Assembly (NCBI RefSeq): GCF_030445035.2
Contig: NC_080677.1
Location: 103,661,513 to 103,725,512 of the forward strand
Source: Dasypus novemcinctus
Lineage: Eukaryota; Chordata; Mammalia; Cingulata; Dasypodidae
Direction: 5' to 3'
DNA: 64,000 nucleotides
Of the stretch, positions 35,399 to 47,040 are shown in pieces. The notes beneath the pieces are model-generated. The model saw nothing but the letters and a program-made list of their open reading frames with translations, ran no database searches and was not told where the DNA came from. The stretch's first letter is position 1. The number at the start of each line of letters is the position of its first letter. The translations under genes were made by a program, and so were the position numbers.

Positions 35399-35540
35399 CT
35401 CTTTCTCTCTCTCTCTCTCTCTCTCTCCCCCCATGTATATATACATACACACATATATAGGAACGAGGGCTGGGTATTGAAACTGGAACCTCGTGTGTGG
35501 GAAGATGGTGCTCAATCACTAAGCTACATCAGCTCCCCCA
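35399..35540 (-). mobile_element. DAS SINE, antisense, with expanded CT tail
   Basis: TATTGAAACTGGAACCTCG and CACTAAGCTACATCAGCTCC are the antisense B-box and A-box head. The left part is a (CT)n microsatellite (35399-35428) in place of the usual tail. Confidence 0.7.
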
Positions 35541-35550
35541 AGTTAAATTT

Positions 35551-35664
35551 TTGGTTTGTTTGTTTGTTCCTTCTTTTGTTTTTGGGCACTACCAGGGATC
35601 AAAACTGGGACCTTTATACATGGGAAGCAAGTACTCTACTGCTTGAGTTACATCTACTCTCCCC
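35551..35664 (-). mobile_element. Second DAS SINE head, antisense
   Basis: CAGGGATCAAAACTGGGACC and GCTTGAGTTACATCTACTC repeat the same head layout. It lies in tandem with the previous copy. Confidence 0.7.
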
Positions 35665-35670
35665 TATATT

Positions 35671-35935
35671 TTAAATAAAATTTGTGTCCATTTTAGATCC
35701 CATTTTCCATTATTTATTCCTGAAGTTGATATTTTCCTTTCCTTTTTATCATACTTTCTCTAAGTATATCAAATTTATTGGGTCTTTAGAAAGAAACTTT
35801 TAGCCTTATTTTCTCTACTGCAATTTGATTTTTTATGTAGTGAATTTCTGCTTTATCTTTTCATCTACTTCATTCTAAATTAATTGGGTTTCATTTGTTG
35901 TTCTTTTCCTAACATTTTGAGATGGACACTTAGAT
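35671..35935 (-). mobile_element. Old L1 ORF2 fragment, second part
   Basis: ATTATTTATTCCTGAAGTTG, AAATTTATTGGGTC and TTTTAGCCTTATTTTC continue the antisense L1 interrupted by the two SINEs. Confidence 0.6.
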
Positions 35936-36619
35936 CATTTATGGTTAGTCAATAGACTCCAACATGCTCTAATCCCCTTACCCAAAGGAATTCCTTTACA
36001 ATAGCAGAAAGGAAGAGTTAATAGTTTTGTGAGTTTGTCTCTAGTCCTAATTATGCCTGAGGATTATTGACCCTTGGTAAATTCCTCTTGCCATGTCAAC
36101 TCAAATAATTGTTAATAGTTTAATTTTATTGAATGTAATATGAGTTCTGTGTACCAGACCACTCTCCTGTTATCATTTAATGAGTAACACATATTGGTAA
36201 GATGCGCTGCCCCCAAGTAAAAGGACTGGTCACATACCCATGATGGGGTGTATGACTGACTAGACACGATTAGTCATAGGCACCTGAGTGGACTCTGTGA
36301 CCAGCTAGATATAGCAGCTAAGGGGTACCAGAGCTTGTGGTTTTATTGAGTTAGAATTATCTGAATACTTTCAAATTTGTCTTTTGAACTATGCAAGTGT
36401 TGAGTGCAGAATGAAAAGCTGTGTCTGGGTGTACTGAGACCTATCCTAGCTACTGCTGTGCATTGTATGTCATTTCCTATATATTATCCTTTCTTAGAGC
36501 TAAGTAAATTTGGTGTTGAAGGAAGCCTATTATGAATCATGCTTTGATCGCCAGCCCCAATCCAAAATCAGGACTGCTGATAGTGCATAGTATTTTAAGA
36601 TACCATTTTTATTTTAGAA
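35936..36619. other. Unique DNA with the second ~75-bp direct repeat copy
   Basis: 36068-36142 (TTGACCCTTGGTAAATTCCT...) resembles 32174-32250. Nothing else recognised. Confidence 0.5.
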
Positions 36620-36800
36620 ACAATTCCTTCACTTTGCAAAAACTGTGCACATACTATGAGCGAGGAATTAATGACACAAAGAGGAAAAACATAATCCTCA
36701 GCCTCAAAATTATTTCTAGTGGAAAGATGTGGACAAATAAGGGAATTCAATACAGTTCAATAAATGCTAATAACAGGAACAGGCACAGGACGTTTAATGC
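36620..36800 (-). mobile_element. Possible L2-like fragment
   Basis: ACACAAAGAGGAAAAACATA, a CTCAGCCTCAAAATTATTTC block and ATACAGTTCAATAAATGC follow the order of an antisense L2-type 3' region, but divergence is high. The 120-codon frame at 36532-36894 overlaps it and has no recognised motif. Confidence 0.35.
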
Positions 36801-39419
36801 TGATACATTTGATATTCACATATATCAGACTGGGGAAGGGACATGTGGTCAAATAATGCTCCCCCAAAGTAATATTATATGCTCTGAGTATTGAAGATCT
36901 AGGATCCCCCTAAAGAGAGCATAAAAATGGCTCTGCTGCTGTAAAACTCAGACACAAACATAAATGCTTAGTTCAAAAAACTTAAATTTGGAATCGAGTT
37001 GTATAATGGAAAGAAAAGTCAGGAGATCTATGCAGCATTTATATTATGAAGAATATATTTTACAAGTTAAAGAATTTAGGTGTTCCCATATGACATATTG
37101 TGAGATATTAAATTTTAATGACAATTTTAATATTAAATTTAAATAATTTAGTAATAATTTTATATTTGGAAAAGCTAGAGAGAAAGAGAAAAAGCCCATC
37201 TTAGCTTAGAGGAGTCTAAAATCAGTAATGCCATTGGAAAAAAAACACAAAATAATTACTTAAGAATGATCAACATTTTAGCAAATTTAAACTGAATAAA
37301 GAAACTATTTTGCCAATTTGCTATTTATTCATTAATTTATAAATCAGGCTTTCCATTTACTTACAGGGTCTGTCATTTTCCTTTGATCTCAGAAGTATGT
37401 ATTAACCCTTAAATATCTTGGTATTCTCTGATATCCAAGTTCACCAGATATTTTTCTCTGTTATAAAACCAGAGACTTAAAACTTTATGAAATGTATCTA
37501 ATAATTTAAGCATTTATATATAATTAGAATATTATTCAAAAGTACAAGGGGCCTCTATTTTCATGAGATCATAATGATGTATTGCTTGGCTGAATATAAT
37601 ATTGTTTTTTATCTTCAAATTGTAGGTTCTTTGGACTTTTGAACATTTTACTTTCTAAAATATACTGATTATCAGTAAATCATGAGATCTTGTGTATAGT
37701 GGAGACAGTGACATATTTCAAAAATGAAAATGCTGACCACAACCCCTATAAGAAGCAAATGAGAATTCCACACTGGCAGGTCACTGGAAACAGCAAATAA
37801 GAACATATTGTATTTTATACTTTGGCAACATGTAAAACGTTACTTCTGTCTTCAGGGCATTTCCACTGGGAAAGCACAGCAATGATTTGCTGACAACCCC
37901 ATCTTGTAAGATCACAGAAATAACCTAGGTTATGTCCAATTGTTTATAGCCATCATTTAAGGAGTGCAGCTGTGGTTTTTCCTTGTGCTTTTCACCTGTC
38001 ATACTGTAACTGCCTCAGAATTTATACTCTGTAAAAGGAAATACAGATTCTTAAGAGATGAATTTGGCCCCAAATTAGCCAGAGATGTACTAAACCTGTT
38101 CAGTTTCCCATTAAAAAGAGAGCCATAGAGGAAAGCTACTCTGCTTTTGGCAGGTGGTGATAGAAACTCATCAGTTACTTTCTAGCTGCCTTGTTATATC
38201 CTAGAGTAAAAAATAGCAACTACTGATTAGATTTACAGCACTTGAATTATGATATCTTTTAACTAAAGGCCAGAATTATCATCAGGGGAAGATGGATTAA
38301 CTGTGTTATACATTATGTAACCAAAGACAGAAGACAAAATGTTGAATTTAGAATTTCAAATGAAATGAAGAAGCTGTAAGATTTAGGTCCTATCTCTCAA
38401 AATTATCCAATAAACTCATTAAGCCTTCTGAGGAGTGGTAAAAGTATAAATAGAAAGGCAGACTAGCAATAATTATGGCCTTATACATATACTTAATTGG
38501 AATGGAGCTCTTAAATCATGCATCATAAAGTAATATGATTTAAAAATTTCATTCCCATTAAATGTGCATTTTAGTTTTGCATGTTAAGTTTGAACATTAC
38601 AGCTCAGCTAAATGTTATGATTTAACATCAGAATTAAAATAGATGAAGAGAAAAAGCTAAGGCCAAGATCATGAAGAGAATGAACCTTCCTGCATCAGTT
38701 CCTAAAGCAGAAAGTTGTAGAAAAACAAAAACACTCAAAACCTTTTCTTAATTTTAATTTTAAAAAGTCTGTCCATGTCTTTTAACTGAAGCCTGTCAGA
38801 ATATTTCCAGTGCAAAATAGATTGCTTATATGTATATGTAAAAATAGCAGCCTATGTTTCCAATTTCATGGTATCTACATTCTATAGTTCAAAATTAAGA
38901 TGTGAGTCAATAATTATCAAATTTATGTCCTATACTAGATGCATCCTATCTTTCTTTTGATTTTTCTTTTCTTGACTTTCTCTAGATCTCACAACCATTT
39001 CTCCAAATATCTGTGACTAGTCTCTGGTTAACGCTTTATATTCTCCCCCTGGGGATTTTATATGACAAATTTAACCCTCACATTTCCAGGGATGATTTTT
39101 AAGTCTTGCCAAGATGTATTCAACAGGTATCCAATATCAGACAAACTCATAATTTCTGACATAGAGGCTGCTCTATCTACCTTTTCCATTTTCACCAATG
39201 GCACTATAATTCTCTCAGGTTTGAAAGTTTGAGGAGATCCCAGACTTATATCATTTAAACATGGATCAATTAAACAAAATATTCTTTAATATCCACTCTC
39301 CACAAGTCATTTTTATCTGCTAAAATGTGTAAAAGGGAATTCATCTAATAATGAGAAAAGCAACACATAAGTATCTTCTGGGAGTAAGACTTAGGAAATC
39401 TTCAAACTTTAATAAGTGC
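36801..39419. other. Long unique stretch, nothing recognised
   Basis: About 2.6 kb with no repeat family, RNA gene or coding frame that I can support. It could hide conserved non-coding sequence, which cannot be judged from one genome. Confidence 0.5.
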
Positions 39420-40400
39420 TATGGGAAAAGAAGATAGGGAGTGATGAATTAGGACTTAGAAGATCATGTAGGGCTTTTTAGAGAATATATTCTCTACTAT
39501 ATTGATTTTCTGAGATTGTTTGGCTCATGCAAATTAAGTAAAATTTCAATAGGCAGGAAAATCTTAAGGAAAACATTTCAGAAAGATTATAGCTTCAGCA
39601 AAATTCTGGCACATCTGACATGTACTGGCTGGAACAATGGACCATCAAGAGGTATTAAAAGAAAATGAGTTTAGAAAGATACATGGGGAATAGGTTGGAA
39701 ACACCTTAACTTCCAACCTAAGGAAGTGGGCTTTAGTAAGTAGTCATGAGGAGCTAACATCTCTTTTATGATACCTTTGGGCAATACTATGGATTATGTA
39801 TGTGTTATTCTGGAGGTAGAGTAAGAATTTAAGTTACTGTAATAGTCTGGAAATTAGTGCTGATGTCATAAAATGTAGGGAGAGAGAAGAGAAATATTTT
39901 TAATAAACAATATTAAGATATTTAGTATATTAATTATAAAGGAGAGAAAAGAAAGGAGACCTGTCGAAGAAATGACTTTGAAATGGATGAATATAAGTTA
40001 TTTTAGAAATGCTTAAATTTGAAGCTACTCTGAAATATTGTTTGATTTTTAAAAGAAAATTAGAAAAAGATTTTCATATTGAGTTTTGAGTTTCATTCGC
40101 ATTTGGAGTAGTGAGTTTGCATAATATGGAATGGAAATGAAGATGACTGAAGCTAGAACTCTAAGGAACAGTAATACTTAAAGACCAGGTGGAGAACGAT
40201 TATTAAGAAAACTCAGAAGTAATCAGACAAATAGGAGGACGTCAGCAAAAGAGAAGGGTTAGAGAAACTAAGGAAGAAAAAGAGTTTCAAGACAGATGGA
40301 ATGGTAGTGTTTTAAATACTATGTAGAGATCTAAAGAGAGAAGTGTTCATTAAATTAGGAAAATGTTGAATCATTGAATAAACTGATGACTGCAGTTGAT
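39420..40400 (-). mobile_element. L2 LINE fragment
   Basis: Antisense L2 ORF2 text: AAGATCATGTAGGGCTTTTT, TATTCTGGAGGTAGAG, ACTCTAAGGAACAGTAATAC, AGAAGGGTTAGAGAAACTAA, ATACTATGTAGAGATC. It is strongly decayed. Confidence 0.7.
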
Positions 40401-41209
40401 AAAGAACGTAAACACACACACACACCTCTGATATATTGTCATATTCAACTTAGAAATGAGCAAGGCAGCTCTCCCAGAAAATCATAGAATATGATACAAT
40501 AAACAGATTAACTATATTTAACAGATTCTGAAATGTAATTTTAAAAACATCTTAGCATCTTTGAAAGTGCCTTTCACAATCTATGACAATGTTTTATAAT
40601 CATTCTTGGCCCGGAATGAATTTCCTTTCTTCATTTACTTGTCAGTCATTTATGGGGCGAGGTAGCAACCACCCTGATATCACTTTAAATTAAATTTTAG
40701 GCCTAAGGAATTTTTGTACCACACTAGTAGTTTGAATTCATGGTGTGATTCTGGTCTTGCAATTTATTTTTTTCTGGAGAAAATTCATTTTCCTTCTTCC
40801 TAATACTTATATAGAGACTTCCAAATTTCAATGTTGTCACTTTCTAGTTGGTACGTTTATATCTCATGAAACTTATGCTCTGAGTCTTGGTCTTTGGTGA
40901 CACGGTTGTCCAGTTATGTGCCAGAATAAATTATGCAGTGAGTCCATTGTGGACCTTTTGTTTTCCTTCCCTTTTTACTGGTAAACAAAATAATGGTGTG
41001 TCTTACAGTTGATGATAATCTATATTTGAAGAAAAATGGTAAGTGAAATGTTTTCTTGAGTCTAGGGACTCAAAGCAAAGTTGAGTTTGCTAGTAGGATT
41101 GTTTTAAACATTCTGGGAAGGATCACTTCTCCCCTTTCATAACCATTTACAGGCCTTACGTTGGGTTGATGTGTCATGCCAGAAATTCAGGCACATAAGG
41201 AGTGTACTA
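40401..41209. other. Unique DNA with a short CA run
   Basis: (AC)n at 40411-40427; otherwise nothing recognised. Confidence 0.5.
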
Positions 41210-41645
41210 GTTTCTTATTGCTAGTCCAATAACTCAATATCAGCTTACTGACTTGAAACAACACAAATATGTTATCTTTTTGGTTCTGTATGTCAGAAGT
41301 CTGAAATATATCTAATGGGGTGGAAATCAAGGGGTTGTCAGGGCTTCTTTCCTTCTGGAAACTCTAGGGGAGAATCTATTCATTGCCTTTTCCAGCTTCT
41401 CAAGGCCGCCCACATTCCTTGTGTCGGAATGCTTCACTCTGACCTCTGCTTTGTCATCACAACTTTTCTCACTCTGACCCTCTCTTGTGATTATGCTGGG
41501 TCTACTTGTATAAGACAAAAAAAATGCTCCCTATTTCAAGATCCTTAATTTATTCACGTCTGCATAGTCCTTTTAGCCATATAAAATAACATAGTAATAG
41601 GTTTGGGGGATTAAATCATGGACATTTTGGAGGAGGGGAAGGAAT
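41210..41645 (-). mobile_element. MLT1-type LTR, antisense
   Basis: GACTTGAAACAACACAAATA, TGTATGTCAGAAGTCTGAAA, GGAAACTCTAGGGGAGAATC, CCTTTTCCAGCTTCTCAAGG and CTTGTGATTATGCTGGGTCT are in antisense MaLR order. The end (AATCATGGACATTTTGGAGG) matches the LTR start side. Confidence 0.8.
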
Positions 41646-42104
41646 ATTTTTCCATTCATCATAGCGATGGGCAATTAACTAAATAATTTATCTTAATTTT
41701 ATTTGAAATTACCAGACATTATTAAACAAACTATGCTTTTTTTCTAGATTCCAAGAAATATGAAATTCTTATTATAATTTTCTACCAAATATCTGTCCTT
41801 CAAAGTAGTGTTTATCAAAATATCCATTCCAAGCTGATGCAAAACCATAAAATCTATGTTTTATTTAACCATGGGAATTATCTTTTAAATACTTTTAAAC
41901 TGTATTTCCAATGTAGCTGCTATTTTGCCTTTTTATTAGGGTTCTATAGTCTATTCAGTCTTATTTATCAAGTATTTACTGAGAATGTTCCATGATCTAA
42001 TGCTGCACATATATATGAGATCCTTTCACTGTCCCTTAAAGGTTGCTTGGCATGGCACCAAAAACAGAGCATGTTCATACCAGATACACTGTGTACTCTG
42101 AATT
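41646..42104. other. Unique DNA with an L2 scrap
   Basis: TTATCAAGTATTTACTGAGA (about 41965) is L2-like; the rest is unrecognised. Confidence 0.4.
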
Positions 42105-42122
42105 TGTGTGTGTGTGTGTGCA
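42105..42122. repeat. (TG)n microsatellite
   Basis: An uninterrupted TG run of about 16 bases. Confidence 0.9.
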
Positions 42123-42149
42123 TGTTTTAAAGTCAGGACCATCTAAATC

Positions 42150-42252
42150 AATTTGGTTATTCACTTATACAATGATGTGTTTATTCAGTATTCGGTAATT
42201 AGGCATTCCTATATGCCTGCTATCATGGTAACCACTGTGGATATACAGAGAT
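42150..42252 (-). mobile_element. L2 3' end fragment
   Basis: GATGTGTTTATTCAGTATTC, CTGCTATCATGGTAACCACT and TGGATATACAGAGA are antisense L2-like. Confidence 0.5.
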
Positions 42253-42425
42253 ATGTGTGTGTATATATGTGTATATACACTATATTCATATATATGCTTA
42301 TATAGGTATATATATGTGTGTGTTTATATAATGGTATTGATGTACTTCCATCTATTTGGATATAGAGATATTTCCATTAGAAGTGTATATATATATACAC
42401 ACACACACACACATACAAACACAGA
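42253..42425. repeat. Compound TA/TG/CA microsatellite
   Basis: Alternating TATATG, GTGTGT and ATATATAC...ACACAC blocks interrupted by about 50 bases of other sequence. Confidence 0.85.
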
Positions 42426-43630
42426 TGTACAAATGTATTTATCAACAACTTGAAAGTGATAGGACGAGAATAATTAATCATTAAATATTTATATAAACTG
42501 TTATTCAGAAGTCATTCTCAACAGTATTGCTAGAAGTAATTTCTGGAGTATTTCAAATAATTTGGGTACAAAGAGAGCACTTCACAAATAATTAATAGTT
42601 GAAATAGCTAAGGACAAAAAGATCAGAAAGCACTTGGGCTTTTTCCTGTTCCAGGGAGATGGCTCTGAAGACAATGCCCTTCTTAAGATGGATGACTTCA
42701 TTTGGCTTTGCCTGTAGTCTTCAAGGACAGCTGAATGAAGGGCATTGAAAAACTCAAGTACTGGGAAGTTTAAAAAATTAAAGAACAAGGATTCCAAGGT
42801 GATAGAAACCAGTAATGATTTAAGATTTGAATGTCTATTTGAGGAAATATATAGAGAATATTTCCTATTCTCAGAGTCCGTAAAAGTCACAGAGTGTTTA
42901 TTTTTGTTTGTTTTTTTAAAATATTTTCTCCAAAGAGAATGGACATAAAGTGTATAACTTGAGAAGATCCTGGCTACTTTTATTTTTTCCTTCAGTTTTC
43001 TCGAAACCAATAGACATCATTAGCAGGAATGTGTATACATCAGCATTGCAAATGGAAACATTAGAAATATATCAATACTTGGACACTGCCCTAAACCTAC
43101 TGACTCAGAATATTCAGGAAGAATAGCCAGGAAAATATATTTAAAACAAAGGAACAGCAAACAAAAGTCTGAACTTTTTCTGATGAATGACGCAAGGGAA
43201 GAGAAACTATTGCTATCAAGGAGTTTATAGTGCTTCAACAAGGTGAGTCTCAAATTAGTCAATCACAGACTAGCATAGAAAAAAAGTAGAGAAAGAGTAC
43301 GTGAATTTGGAGAATATTAAGGAAATAAATTAAACCATATTTCTGTGTTTGTAACTAGAAGCCATTCAGTCATTTATTTTAAAATCAACATAATAAAATC
43401 TTTTGTGTATAATTCAAACATTCTGTCATTTGAGTAGGAAAACAGTTTGCTCATTTTTTCCTCTTTAGCTGAACAAGGGTCTAATTTTCTTCCATACCGC
43501 TCAGGTACACCATCAATTTCAGGCAACTCTTTTCCTCTACCACACATTATAAACTCACCCACTTTCATTAATTAAACATCCTCGGTTCTAGGCACATTAA
43601 AATGTTCAATAAATATTTGTCATTTAGTGT
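42426..43630. other. Unique DNA
   Basis: A 142-codon minus-strand frame (42582-43010) is among the longest in the window but shows no motif, codon pattern or context of a gene. Nothing else recognised. Confidence 0.5.
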
Positions 43631-44095
43631 GCCACTCAGGGTTCTCAGAGAAATGGAACTAATAGAATACATGGACACACACACACACAGTATTGGCTCA
43701 CATGGTTGTGAGGTTATGGGAGCTGGCAAGTGTGAGATCCGTAGGAAAGCTACAGGCTGGAAATTCTGGTAAGGATTGATATTGAAGTTGTCAGAAATAC
43801 ATAGGAGAGACCAACAAGCTGGAAGCTTAGAGAAGTAAAGATGGTGTAGTCTTGAGATATTATTTCTCCTTCTCTCTGGACCCTCAGTTCTTTGCTTTTA
43901 AAGCCTTCAACTGATTGGATGAGACCACCCAAATTACCAAGGGTACTTTCCTTTATTTAAAGTCAATTGATTGTAAGTGTTAATCCCATCTACAAAATAC
44001 TCTACAAAAACATTTAGGTCAGTGTTTGACCAAAAACCTTGACATGGCAATCTAGCCAAGGCAACACATAAAATTAACCATCACTTAAATATTAT
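43631..44095 (-). mobile_element. Old ERVL/MaLR-type LTR, antisense
   Basis: AGGGTTCTCAGAGAAATGGA, then a (CA)n run, TTGGCTCACATGGTTGTGAG, CTTCAACTGATTGGATGAGA, TGTTTGACCAAAAACC and ACATAAAATTAACCATCAC follow a known mammalian LTR in antisense. Subfamily not assigned. Confidence 0.75.
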
Positions 44096-46089
44096 TTAGT
44101 TAGTTTGTTATTAGATCAGTCTCAAAAAGGAAATGAACAAAGTAAAAAGGATATGATGAGAAAAATGATGCAATCCAGAGCATTCGGTTGAGCATTTTAA
44201 ATTAAAGCATGATAGGAATGTGTGTGAGATACCTGCAAGTAGTCCAATAAATATTATTTAAAATAAATAGTATCAAATATTTGGATGAATAAATACTAGT
44301 CTTCATTTGTAATACTTCTCTACAGGGCAATAACCACTAGAATAATGTGACTGAAACCAATTTAGGTCATTAGAAGCTGGCTGAGCCACAATCCAGATTA
44401 AAACACATCTGGTGCTTTTATTCCCAAGGATAAATTTGCTTAGTAGTCAATTGGCAAAATCCTATCTATGTCCATATTTATGATTTAGACATTTGTTGCT
44501 ATGGCTAGTGGGGTGTAAGGGCAGTAGGAGGGAGACAATGGATGCCAGCTTGTAGGAGGACTTTGAGGAGTCCCTTGAGGCAACTCTTCACAGGGTAGGA
44601 AGTTTCTTGTAAAATAAGCTGATTTCACTAACAGTGTCTGAATAGACTGGGGAATTTTACTTGAGTCTACTCTAACTCAGTTATGACATATCTGTATTTC
44701 CTAGGAATAGACTATAAACTAAAAGAGTAATCTTGCTAATTTCTTTAAGTCTTTAATGGTTCCAGAAATAATGTTTTAAAACCCACAAAACTGGAGTGTA
44801 AAGGATATGGAACAGAGCTGACCGTATCACTTTGAAAGAGGTTGCTGAATTCTCAGGGTGCAGGCATATTAATTGCTCCTAGTGTTCTGGGTGCAGGAAT
44901 CAGTATTTCAGAGGAGGAGGAGTTGGTGGCAGGAATCAGTATTTCAAAGGAAGAGACGTTGATGGCATCAAAGTAGCCTGTGGAAAAGGGGAACAATGAC
45001 TAGTAGACCAGATTCTCTAAATATTGTGCAGAAATATTGTGGGGAATGTTGCAGAAGAAGGAGCTTTTGTGTGACATGTAAGTGCATAGAAATAGCAAAA
45101 TTCAGATTTAATAATACAGAGACACGTTTTGTGCCCATAATCTAGGAAAATTTAGGTAACAAATAAGAAAGTGTACTTGAAATAAACAATTTAATTTTTC
45201 TTACTGTGTCTTATTTCAACAGGGTTTTGTCATTAGTCTTATGATCTCCTGATCCTTACTATAAATGAATGAGTAGTGTTGGAAGACATACATTGTTTTC
45301 TGATTTAAGACAAGAAACAAAGATTGACTTATTCAGCAACTAATCCACTTTTCTGGAGGATGCAAAACTAATAAACAATTTATTTCTCAGACTCTCTTAA
45401 GCTAAAATTCTGCATGTGGACTTGAACCTTGTGTCAGATTTGCAGGAAGGAGTAGGCCACTGAGGTGGCAGTTATGTGCACAAAACTTGGATCTTCTGTC
45501 ACGTGATGGAAGATGCACCTGCTTCTTGTAAGGCAGCTGTATCAGAGTTTCTTGACATTCAGTTCACAAGGTCACAGAAGCTAAGCTGTGAGTCGTTGTG
45601 TTAGTGGCATTTCTGCTAAAATTAACAGTGGGCACGGGGTGGAGGAGCTCTTACCTCTCATCCTTAATTCATGGTTACTTTGGTCTTAACTGGGTCTCTG
45701 GTACAAGTGGGGATCCTGTGGTGTAACTAATATCATTTATTAAACTTACTTATGCTTAAATTGGCTGGAGTAGATTCCTTTGTCTGCTTTTAAGACAGTG
45801 ACTGACACATGCATCTACAATTGTTCTCCACCAAAGTGTAAGAACAATAACTTATAATGTTTGAGGCAATAAAATAGTAATTTGTTTCACAATAATGCCT
45901 TCATATACATAGTGCTTTCACATACATTATCTCATTTAATCTTTAGAGACGGAAGACTTCAGAAATTTGTAGAATAAATGCACTCTTAAAACACAAACAG
46001 AATCTAATCAACTTTCATCACCTCAACGGCAATCGCCCTAGACCATAATTGTTGTACATGTTTTCTCCTCTGCTCTTGTATAGGGTATT
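44096..46089. other. Unique DNA, nothing recognised apart from a short tandem repeat
   Basis: About 2 kb with no family or gene identified; a 36-bp tandem duplication lies at 44893-44964. Confidence 0.5.
44893..44964 (+). repeat. 36-bp tandem duplication
   Basis: Two adjacent 36-base copies, both starting GCAGGAATCAGTATTTCA; a hand count gives five differences. Confidence 0.8.
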
Positions 46090-46690
46090 CTAAGTATAAT
46101 AGCCAGAGTGATCTAATTAAAGCATGTCACTCCTCTGCAAAATCCACCTATGGACTTTAAACTCAATCAGATTTTGATGGCCTAAAGTCATCACAACTTT
46201 GTGCCATGTAGTTCCATATGCCTTTATCTTTTTGACATCATCTGTCCCTACGCTTCTCCCAGCTCGCTCAGCTACATCCACATCAACTTTCTTTCTCTTT
46301 ATTGAACACAACCAGCTGATCTCTAACTTCAAAGCTTTTTGTTCTTCTCCCTCTTCCTAGAATGGTGCTTCACCATATATTAGCCTGCCTTATTGCTCAT
46401 TCCTTACATCCTTCAAGTCTGCCTAAATGTTGCCTTCTTAGTAAAGACTTCCTTCATCACCATATGTAAAATAACAAACATCCCTTTTCAGCACTTTCCA
46501 TTCTCTTCCCCTGCTATAGTTTTCTTCACAGCACTTATCATCAAATATCACATTTGTTTCACTGTCCAACTTTCTATACTAGAATTATAGCCCTGTGAAA
46601 GCAATGATTTTAGCCATTCCTTTGTTCTCTGCTGTCCCCACAGAACCTAGAACACAGGTGATACCCAATAACAATATGCTAAGGAAAGAA
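46090..46690 (+). mobile_element. L2 LINE 3' part
   Basis: Sense L2 order: GCATGTCACTCCTCTGCAAA, TGGCCTAAAGTCATCACAAC, CTTCCTAGAATGGTGCTTC, CAAGTCTGCCTAAATGTTGC, AGACTTCCTTCATCACC, and the 3' end CCCACAGAACCTAGAACACA. Confidence 0.85.
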
Positions 46691-46752
46691 GGAAAGAAGT
46701 AAATAAGGAAGGAATGGAAAAGAGAGGGAGATAAAAGAAGGAAGGAAATAAA
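46680..46752. repeat. GGAA/GAAA-rich low-complexity tract
   Basis: AAGGAAAGAAGGAAAGAAG and GGAAGGAATGG runs following the L2 3' end. Confidence 0.8.
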
Positions 46753-47040
46753 AATGAGAAAGCCAAATCTCAGGGGGAAAAAAAGATTTGCTGAAGTTAC
46801 CATACCACGTAAGTACAAAACTCAGGCTCTTCTAGCCACAAATCCAGTGGAATACCACTAAACCAAGTTCCATGTATGATAAATTATATATGATCTTGAT
46901 ATTCATACTTTCAGTTCTAATCTGTTTGTCATGACAGCCTCCCACTTTTTTTTTTTTTAATTTGGCTATACTCATGTAAGTCAATGTGGGACCTATGTGA
47001 ATGTTAGGGAAGTATATTCATTGAAGGCACTCAAAGAATG
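46753..47040. other. Unique DNA
   Basis: Nothing recognised. Confidence 0.5.

Noticed and set aside
36532..36894. 120-codon plus-strand frame
   Set aside because: Overlaps an L2-like fragment and shows no recognisable domain.
42582..43010. 142-codon minus-strand frame, one of the longest in the window
   Set aside because: Low-complexity, basic and serine-rich composition with no motif; the surrounding DNA looks intergenic.
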